This document shows, one piece after another, positions 56,757 to 64,000 of a stretch of 64,000 nt of DNA (positions are counted from its first letter, which is position 1; every line of letters starts with the position of its first letter). Origin of the DNA: Diadophis punctatus similis. Lineage: Eukaryota; Chordata; Lepidosauria; Squamata; Dipsadidae. Made by a program: the position numbers and the translations under genes. Under the pieces are notes generated by a model that did not search any database, was not told where the DNA came from, and worked only from the letters and a program-made list of their open reading frames with translations. The stretch covers positions 10,077,919 to 10,141,918 of the forward strand of contig JALIGW010000010.1 in NCBI GenBank assembly GCA_023053685.1. Reading direction: 5' to 3'.

Positions 56757-57184
56757 TGTCAGATCCCTAACTTGATACTGCCATTCAAATGGAGGGAGGG
56801 GGGAACATGGGGATAAGCTGTATTTTAAAACTTTTATCCTGGCGCCTAGGCACCCTGGAGTATTTTCATCTTTTGTGGAATGAGAGCCATGTGCATTGCT
56901 TCAGTTTGCTAGAAGCGGAAAAAGACCCTGGGAATGGCTCCTTATCTGTTTCTCAGGAAGGGCGTTACAACAACATCTTCACACCTGCACATTGGCTAAA
57001 TCCACATCAGACTGGAGGGATGGATTCTAAAGACCTATTTCTAACTGTATAATATCGGAGGGAATTTAGAATCTGCTTTGCGTTTGTTCTGCTATCACTT
57101 CTTCTCAATAAAAGATTCCTTTTGAACTACCAAGTTTCAAGAGTCTAAACTTTTTTGGGAAAGAAGGAGAGGGAGGGCCTTACA
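56757..57184 (+). promoter_or_regulatory. Gypsy IV 5' LTR
   Basis: TGTCAGATCC to GCCTTACA. A TATA-like tgtataatat (57046-57055) lies about 20 bases before the predicted transcript start agaatctgcttt (57068-57079). AATAAA at 57107-57112. Confidence 0.85.
57086..57097 (+). promoter_or_regulatory. Gypsy IV primer site, complementary to its own LTR
   Basis: aaagcagattct begins one base after the LTR. Its exact 12-base reverse complement agaatctgcttt lies at 57068-57079, 117 bases before the LTR end. No TGG tRNA primer site. Confidence 0.75.
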
Positions 57185-57239
57185 TAAAGCAGATTCTCCA
57201 AAATTAGGTCAACCCAGAGAAGCATATTCTCGCTCTACT

Positions 57240-58515
57240 ATGGGGACCTTGCAACGATGTTGGAGCAAAGCAGTGACTAAGGAGAAACCAAATGCTGTAC
57301 CAATATCTCCACTATCACTCAACCAGAAGCATACCCCTTATACCCAGTTGTGGAGATGGGGACACCCCGAGAAGACTCCAAGAAACCTCGCTGGTTGATC
57401 GGAATTGGGAAAAAGAGAGACAACTAGGAAGGGAGAACCCGCGGAGTCACTCTAACCTGAGGCAGTCGGAAGCCAGGCTGGAAGGTGGAGCTGGAAGCCC
57501 TATCTGATCAAGAAGAGACTTTCAAAGAAAGTGCCACATCAACCGGCTGGTGTTAGAGGCACTAGAAAACATCAACCTGAGGGGAGAACCAGAAATGCCA
57601 CCCTGAGGGACAGAAGCTGCAGCTGCCACAGATGACGCCTGGGTGATTACCCCAGATCCCACCATAGGAAATCAAGCCAATGCCGCTGGGATAGCCGCCG
57701 CTGCAACTAATCCCCCCCTGTAATCCGGGCGGCCGTGAATATACTAAGTCAGACCAGGGGCCCACAGTTGGAGTTAACGGCACCACCCTTAGGAGTGAAA
57801 TTCAATAGAGACCTGTAGTAGCTGGGATTCTTCATGGCGCATTTACTAAAAATACAGGCGCACATTTCAAACCCAGAGCATTCGAGTGCAAGTTATGATG
57901 CTTGCCTTAGAAGGAGCCGTGGCCAGATGGATGGTCACTCTGTACAGCGCAGACACAGCAGAGCTGAGAAACTTTGACAGATTCATGACGGCTCTGCGTC
58001 ACCATTTTGAGGACCCCTTAGCCAACCAGAAAGCCCGAGACCGACTCAAAGTCGTGAAGCAAGGGTGGCGATCCATAACCAAATACATTGAGAAGTTCCA
58101 GGACCTGGCTTGCCATGTCGACTGGCCCGAGGACATCTTGGTGAGCTGTTTCAAAGACAGATTAAATAATGACCTCTACAATGCCTGCGTGGCCAGAGGA
58201 GTGCCAGATCACCTGTCTGAGTGGTACTTCACCGCAGAGGAAGCCGGGATCAACATGATTAGGAACCTGTATCAGAAGAAATCCCCACCCCAGGGGAGAA
58301 GAGAGCAATTCAAACCGTCAACTCCCTTCACACCGAGGTTGTCAACATGCTTCAAGTGCGGGAAGGAGGGGCACCAAGCTGCAGAGTGTCATTCGAGGAT
58401 GCCAGCGAGAAAACCAGACTGCCAAATCTACCAAACCAAGCCCCTGAGGGAAGGAAACGGCCCTAAGAAGCAAGGCAACCGTCGAGTTTCAGGACCCCCA
58501 CTCACTGGGGACTGA
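57240..58515 (+). pseudogene. Gypsy IV gag with CCHC knuckle
   Basis: 57240-57880 is frame-broken N-terminal sequence with KPRWLIGIGKK-type block. 57886-58515 is open: VARWMVTLYSADTAELRNFD, YIEKFQDLACHVDWPEDIL, LSEWYFTAEE and the knuckle CFKCGKEGHQAAEC (58351-58392). The knuckle is intact, unlike in copy III. Confidence 0.88.
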
Positions 58516-58555
58516 AACTCTGGAAATCCAAGCGGAGGAGCCAGCTTTCACTGAA

Positions 58556-58990
58556 ATTATCTGGAAGATGAATCGCTGGTAAGCAACCCAATTGAACTGC
58601 TTTCCCTCCCCCTAAGACTGTTTATACCCAGTCGGGACAGAGAAGTAAAACTCTCTGCTTTTCTAGACTTGGGATGCACCCGTTGCCTAATAAGTCCCAC
58701 TTTAGTAGGAAAACTGGGAATAAACTTAAGGCAGCTAAGAAACCCGATCGCATTTTGCCAATTAGACATATCAATATCCGGGGGAGAACCTGCCATGTTT
58801 GCCACTGAGCCCCTACAAATAACTATGGAAAATCACAAAGAGACACTGACATTTGTAGTGACACCCAGCATGGAATGGCCATTAGTGTTCGGCTTAGCAT
58901 GGTTGAAAAAGTGGAATCCCAAAATTAACTGGAAACAAGGGTTGATCAGTTTTCAACTATGAGTAACTTTCACTGACAACCAAAAAGGGG
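58556..58990 (+). pseudogene. Gypsy IV protease
   Basis: The acidic linker (VSNPIELLSLPLRLF) is followed by AFLDLGCTRCLISPTLVG, in which the active-site D-S-G is D-L-G, and by WPLVFGLAWLKKWNPKINW. A TGA at 58960-58962 ends the frame. The changed serine and the stop suggest inactivity. Confidence 0.87.
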
Positions 58991-59039
58991 ACTGGGAAGG
59001 GAGACCCGACCATGAGGCAGCGATGCCCGGTTGGGGAAT

Positions 59040-59678
59040 GCCAAATAGGGACATACCAAAGGAGTACAGAGAGCTGAGGTTTTCAGTGAAAAATCACACA
59101 ATGAACTCCCCCCACCCACTGCACTAACGACTGCACAACCAAAATCTCTCAGGGGCCAAGCTCCCGAAACCAAAGATGTATTGTATGTCCCCTAGAGAAT
59201 TGACATAAATAAGGGTTTTCATTGACAAAAACCTGAAGAGAGGTTTCATTGAACCGGCACGCCCAAAAATAGCAGCCCCAGTACTTTTCAGAGAGAGAAA
59301 AGATGGCTCTATGAGATTATGCATAGATTATAGACATTTGAATACAATCTGCATAGAAAACATGTAACCTCTTCCCCTTGTGAAGGACATGCTAGCACAC
59401 CTCTCCCAAGGAAAAATCTTCTCAAAACTAGACCTGAGGGAGGCATATTATCGAATAAGAATAAGGGATGGAGATGAGTGGAAAACAGCTTTTAACACAC
59501 CACTGGACTGCTATCAATTTAAAGTATTTCTTTTTGGATTACAAGGAGCCCCAACTGCATTCATGCAGTTGATAAACGAAGTACTCCATGAGCATTTATA
59601 TAAAGGGGCCCTAATTTACCTGAATTATATTTTAATTTATACAGATACAAAAGAAGAACATGTAAAATTGCTGAGGGC
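59040..59678 (+). pseudogene. Gypsy IV reverse transcriptase, first part
   Basis: The linker (59040-59200) has frame changes. Then [38 protein letters not shown] followed by TAA where the other copies have Tyr, and 59380-59678 with KIFSKLDLREAYYRIRIRDG and FGLQGAPTAFMQLINEVLHE. The catalytic Y-L-D-D is Y-L-N-Y (59617-59628). Cut by the L1 at 59679. Confidence 0.88.
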
Positions 59679-60004
59679 GGACTTCCGGTGGGATCGGCTG
59701 GAGTGATAACATGCTGAAGGGGACGACTCCTGGACCCCCAGCACATTTTTCTCCGCTTGGGTGCTCTTTGGAGCATCACAGATCGTGGAGAGATCTGTGA
59801 TATGGTGGAGGACACTCCGAAGAGTGTTCGGGTGTGAAGCAGACACCCGATCACTCAGGAGAAGCTTCCAAAACCAAGCGGAGAAAAGCCTGTCCTTTTG
59901 ATAGGTTTATAGCAATGGCGCCCACATAGCTTGAAGCAAAGAAGGATTTAACAGTGAAGATCGGATCGGATTACTTTACAAAGCTCAAAAGATCATAAAT
60001 CTGA

Positions 60005-60950
60005 CAAATTGAACATAGACAAATTTACACAAGTTTTCAATTATCACAATTATCACTGTTATCTAAAACACACTAAACATATGAAGTTATTGTTAGAACC
60101 AACATATACTAATCATGCAGAGTTATGTTGTTATGCTGATTCTGATTGGGCAAGTGATAAGAAATCACGTAAAAGTACTTCAGGTTATATGATGTTCTTA
60201 AATGGATGTCCTGTTTACTGGCAAGTGTGTAAACAGAATTTTGTTTCTTGTTCATCTACTGAAGCTGAATATGCGTGTGTTTCTGATGCATGTAATTCTC
60301 TAACTTGGTTTGATGCTTTAGTCACAGATATCTGGACACACCCAATCCGACCGATCACCGTGATGGAAGACAATGAATCAGTGGTTTACATTTCTGAATC
60401 ACACTTCACGGGTTCTAGGTCCAGACATATTGACATTCGTTATAAGAATATTAAACAATTAGTGAAACAAGGTTTTGTAAAATTACAATATGTGCCTACA
60501 TGTGACCAGATTGCTGATATGCTCAACAAACCACTTCCAGCAGCTCAGCACGAGAAGTTGTGCCTTTATTGATGACTATATCTGATGTCCGCTCAACTGA
60601 CAAAGTAGGGGTTTGTCACTGCATTTTTTGTATTTTCCAGCTGAGCTGAGCTTCTACTCTGAATACTACGGTATCTAGAGAACTCTTATCTCAAAGTGTC
60701 CTGTGATTTATGCCTTGTGATTTATGAGCTACTGTGCATGTCATTTTTCTTCTCTTCTTTTATTTCCTTTGTCCGGCTGACACATATTTTCTGTCAGTAA
60801 GATGTAGTCAAATATATTTGTATTTTTATAATAAAAGTGTTTATTAAAATTTATACTTCGGGTTTTATTTTCTTTTAAGAGTTTGCAGCCATGGGGAACC
60901 ATGGTTCATTCACCTCTAATAATTTACAGCCTCCCCAAGAAGGGGGGGCA
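60005..60950 (+). mobile_element. Ty1/copia remnant: RNase H and 3' region
   Basis: Only the last coding domain and ~380 bases downstream are present. After the stop at 60570-60572 a purine stretch (caaagtaggggt) precedes TGTCACTGC (about 60613), a possible 3' LTR start. AATAAA (60831) and an end near aatttaca (60949) would give an LTR of ~335 bp. No target duplication is visible because the 5' part is lost. Confidence 0.7.
60009..60572 (+). pseudogene. Ty1/copia RNase H
   Basis: An open frame with the copia-type RNase H signature: YADSDWASDKKSRKSTSGYM, a W-Q-V-C-K-Q-N block (usually W-x-S-K-Q-x), SCSSTEAEYACVSDA, an EDNESV block and HIDIRYKNIKQLVKQGFVKL near the end. The catalytic Asp (A-D-S-D) and Glu (T-E-A-E-Y) are present. 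It begins mid-domain with no RT upstream, so it is a fragment; the ATG at 60009 is not a real start. Copia elements are much rarer than Gypsy in reptile genomes. AT-rich codon use differs from the Gypsy copies nearby. Confidence 0.92.
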
Positions 60951-61450
60951 GTGGAACTTTTCACATTCCGACATTTAAACATCAGAGAAATTTAAAGATT
61001 TGGACTGGAGATTATTTGAATATTGGATTTTATTTGGACTACAAAAAAGTGAGAGCTAAAAGACAGTAGATGTATTGAGAGAAGAAGAGATTAAAAACTG
61101 GATTGGAAACAGGACAAGTACAAATAGGACTGAGCAGTGACTAAGCAAATTCTTAATGAACTCTGGACTAAATATAACTAAGAAAACTTCGATAAGTACT
61201 AAACTTTCTCTTATCTTGTACTATTGTTAATCAATATTTTCTTTATACATTTTTAGATTATTGCTACGAATATATGATATTTCTTTAACAAATCTTATAG
61301 ATTTAAGGAAAACTACAATAGACTGAATAATTTTGGAATTGTAAACTTAAATAATAAGTTAAAGTTAAAGTTAAAATCAATAGTAGTATATTTTATAGAC
61401 TATAAGAAAAGTAACTGTTAGAGAAATAGTGATATGTGTATGAGATAAAA
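60951..61450 (+). other. L1 copy D 5' UTR, second part
   Basis: A-rich non-coding sequence between the copia remnant and ORF1; similar in composition and position to the 5' UTR of copy B. No gene seen. Confidence 0.6.
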
Positions 61451-62150
61451 ATGACTACTTCAAATGTGTTGACTAGATTAGGGAAAAAATCAATATTAAA
61501 CCCAGTTACAGCTTTACCTGTACAAAAACAAAAGAAACAATGATAGAATTTGAAAAAGAGAAGGATAGCTCAACAGTTAATATGCAAAGCATGCAAGTAA
61601 TATTACAGAGTATTCAAGAAACTATGGTTACAACGCAAGAATCTAAAAATAAAACTATTGCTAATAATCATGAAGAAACAAAAGCACATCATATAGAAAT
61701 AAAAACAGAGATGGGAGAGATGAAAGAGGAGATAAAACATATGAATGGTAAAATTGAGAAAATTTAAAATAAAATAATAGAAAATGAATGCAAAATAAAA
61801 ACAGTAGAAGCGAAAGTGGAGCAAAAAGAAACTAAGGTAGAAAATATTGAACAAAATGTACTATCAGCCAATAAAGAAATTCAAAAATCAATTATATATT
61901 TAGGGCAAGTTTTCAGTTGCGATTTCAAAATCTACAAGAAGAAAAGAATGAAAATTGACAAAGAGGAGATGATTCAAGAGATAGATGAAGCTTATTGAGT
62001 GCATGCTATGTATGCAAGAAGGAATAAATTACCGAAAGAATTGCACCTAAATTTATAAGAAGAACAACCAGGGATAATATTCTAAAAAAAATGAAAGAGG
62101 AAACATTTACTTATATGGGAAGAGAGATAATAGTTCTAAAACTTTAGGAC
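61451..62150 (+). pseudogene. L1 ORF1 (copy D), first part
   Basis: ATG 61451 (M-T-T-S-N-V) begins a broken N-terminus. 61540-61767 and 61774-61998 form the coiled coil (MGEMKEEIKHMNGKIEKI then stop; ECKIKTVEAKVEQKETKVEN). The RRM follows with stops (YARRNKLPKELHLNL near 62010-62060). CR1 copy D enters at a tctaaaac word present on both sides (62135-62142 and about 63668-63675). Confidence 0.82.
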
Positions 62151-63667
62151 ACCCCAGAGTCCTAAAGGAACTAGCAGAAATCATTTCAGAACCACTGCAC
62201 CACATCTTCCACAAATCCTGGCACACAGGGGAACTACCTGAGGACTGGAAAAGAGCTAACGTGGTCCCCATCTACAAAAAAGGTAAAAAAACAGACCCAG
62301 GAAACTACAGACCAATCAGCCTAGCATCAATACCTGGGAAAATACTGGAAAAAATAATTAAAAACCAGATCTCCCATCATCTAAAAGCAAACCAAGTAAT
62401 AACCAACAGCCAACATGGATTTGTTAAGAACAAGTCATGCCAAACCAATCTCATTTCATTCTTCAACACTGTGACCAAATTAGTAGACCAGCGAAATGCA
62501 GTAGACATAATATACCTGGACTTTAGCAAAGCATTTGACAAAGTAGACCACAACCTACTCCTTCATAAGCTAGAAAAAAGCGGGATAGACAGCTACACAA
62601 CCAGATGGATCAACAATTGGCTGACCAACCATACCCAGTGAGTAGTCCTCAATGGCTCTAAGTCCACATGGAGAGAAGTAAGCACTGGGGTATCACAAGG
62701 TTCCGTCCTAGGCCCAGTACTCTTCAATATCTTTATAAATGACCTAGATGAGGGAATAGCAGGAGAACTAACCAAATTTGCAGATGACACCAAGCTGGCG
62801 GGAGTAGCAAACACCCCAGAGGACAGACTCAAAATCCAGAGGGACCTCGACAGACTCGAACACTGGGCCCAAACCAATAAAATGAAATTTAACACAGAGA
62901 AAAGTAAAATTCTGCACCTAGGTAAGAAGAATCAAAAATACACATACAAACTGGGCGAAACCACACTCAATAGCAGCGATTGCGAGAAGGATCTCAGAGT
63001 CCTGGTAGACAGCCAACTAAATATGAGCCAGCAGTGTGCAGCAGCAGCCAAAAAGGCCAACGCAGTCCTGAGCTGCATAAATAGAGGGATACAATCAAGG
63101 ACCAGAGAGGTACTAGTACCACTCTATAAAGCTTTGGTCAGACCACACCTAGAGTACTGCATCCAGTTTTGGTCACCACACTACAAAAAAGACATTGAAA
63201 CTCTAGAGAAAGTGCAGAAGAGAGCAACCAGGATGATAAAGGGTCTGGAAAATAAAACATACAAAGAGCGGTTGCAGGAACTGATCTTGGCCAGTCTAGC
63301 GAAGAGAAGGACCAGGGGTGACATGATAGCAGTGTTCCAATACTTGAGGGGCTGCCACAGAGAGGAGTGGGTCAGGCTGTTCTCTATGGCACCAAAAAGC
63401 CAAACAAGGAATAACAGATGGAAGCTGACCAAGGAGAGATTCAACCTGGAAGTGAGGAGAAACTTTCTGACAGTGAGAGCGATCAACCAGTGGAACAGCT
63501 TGCCAACAGAGGTTGTGAGAGCCCCAACACTTGCGACCTTCAAGGAGAGACTGGACTGCCATCTGTCTCAAATGGTGTAGGAACTCCTGCTTGAGCAGGG
63601 GGTTGGACTAGATGACCTACAAGGTCCCTTCCAACTCTAATAATTAATCTAAAAAAAAATCTAAATC
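62151..63667 (+). mobile_element. CR1 LINE copy D inserted in L1 ORF1
   Basis: A 5'-truncated CR1 starting in the RT fingers (ccccagagtcctaaaggaac) and ending with ttggactagatgacctacaa and an aatctaaa repeat. Nearly identical to copy B by eye over the shared part. Flanked by tctaaaac, a probable target duplication, though the CR1 tail repeat makes its exact length unsure. Confidence 0.92.
62152..63580 (+). pseudogene. CR1 ORF2 RT and C-terminal domain (copy D)
   Basis: One frame runs from 62152 to 63580 with a single TGA at 62639-62641. Blocks: NYRPISLASIPGKILEKII, IIYLDFSKAFDKVDHNLLLH (both catalytic-region residues kept), [17 protein letters not shown] (S replaces P), [28 protein letters not shown] and RNFLTVRAINQWNSLPTEVV. 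Endonuclease is missing by truncation. The TGA is at the codon that is CGA in copy A and TGA in B and C. Confidence 0.92.
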
Positions 63668-63675
63668 TAAAACAA

Positions 63676-63960
63676 ATACCAAAAAGAATTAGAAATACAA
63701 GACAGCAATATTACTTCCTTACAACACAACTTATAAAACATAATGAACCATTTAGATGGCTATTACCAGAGAGGATTCTAATAACATGGCAGGATAAAAA
63801 AATAAAAATAGATTGTGGAGAAAGCCCAGGACTTTTATGAAAAATATTTCCAGAGAGAAAACGAAAGAGAAGGGGTAAAGAACAAGAGACAACAAGAAGA
63901 AGAAATCACAGAAGACAGAAAGAAAGAGAAGAGGAAAAATACAAGAGGTAGTAAGAGAAG
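63676..63960 (+). pseudogene. L1 ORF1 (copy D), second part
   Basis: Continues the RRM/C-terminal domain after CR1: PKRIRNTRQQYYFLTTQLIK and FRWLLPERI, matching RIRNNRKQYQFLTSRLIK and FRWLMPEGL of copy B. A charged K/E/R-rich tail follows and ends near 63950. Confidence 0.8.
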
Positions 63961-64000
63961 CTAGGGTTACAAGGAAGTAACTTGAATAGGAATGGGAGAA

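Larger units (their letters stand above)
56757..59678 (+). mobile_element. Ty3/Gypsy chromovirus copy IV, 5' half
   Basis: 5' LTR, leader, gag, protease and RT up to just after the catalytic box; then an L1 5' end interrupts at 59679. The remainder is not in the window. It is the closest relative of copy III by gag and protease sequence, but its LTR differs in length (428 versus 401 bp) and sequence. Confidence 0.92.
59679..64000 (+). mobile_element. L1 copy D: 5' UTR and ORF1, interrupted twice
   Basis: Starts GGACTTCCGG (59679-59688) in Gypsy IV RT. The 5' UTR (59679-61450) is interrupted by a Ty1/copia remnant (about 60005-60950). ORF1 starts at 61451 and is interrupted by CR1 copy D (62151-63671). 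ORF1 continues to about 63960; whether ORF2 follows cannot be seen. Confidence 0.8.

Overview
The window is vertebrate genomic DNA, most likely from a squamate reptile and probably a snake. The evidence is several CR1 LINE copies with the tail motif ttggactagatgacctac, lizard/snake-type L2 and L1 LINEs, tRNA-derived SINEs of the Sauria type, chromodomain-bearing Ty3/Gypsy elements, hAT MITEs and long simple repeats. I find no intact host gene. Nearly every recognisable coding stretch belongs to a retroelement, most of them broken. The species is inferred from repeat families only.

Layout. 1-3442: a Ty3/Gypsy fragment (RNase H and integrase) carrying a CR1 copy, which itself carries a solo LTR. 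3443-7076: two L1 pieces in opposite directions, the minus one with ORF1 but no ORF2. 7206-9408: the 5' half of a CR1 on the minus strand. 9465-14030: L2 fragments with SINEs and tetranucleotide repeats. 14031-17600: mostly unassigned, with pieces of DNA-transposon-like repeat and an LTR-like promoter. 17600-25728: Gypsy copy I, split by two nested CR1s. 26161-53663: Gypsy copy II, the host of a large insertion stack. 53669-56756: AT-rich DNA without genes, with one hAT MITE. 56757-59678: the 5' half of Gypsy copy IV. 59679-64000: an L1 5' end and ORF1, interrupted by a Ty1/copia remnant and a CR1.

The stack can be read base by base. Gypsy II (target duplication acata) has its chromodomain split by a minus-strand LINE. 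That LINE is split by Gypsy V (duplication atggt/gtggt), and Gypsy V is split by two hAT elements (duplications ggctagag and cactagat). The 3' LTR of Gypsy II is split by Gypsy III (duplication cccat), whose gag region is split by a nearly full-length L2. Gypsy III is young: its LTRs differ at 6 of 401 positions.

Three observations stand out. (1) The sequence just after the 5' LTR in Gypsy III, IV and V is not a tRNA primer site. It is complementary to a segment inside the same LTR, always about 115 bases before the LTR end, and the pairing sequence differs between the three families. This is the signature of self-primed reverse transcription. (2) One hAT copy carries what looks like the promoter and first coding exon of a ciliary gene, RSPH14, with an RFX-type X-box and a splice donor. 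(3) The sister hAT carries a concentric set of three near-perfect palindromes.
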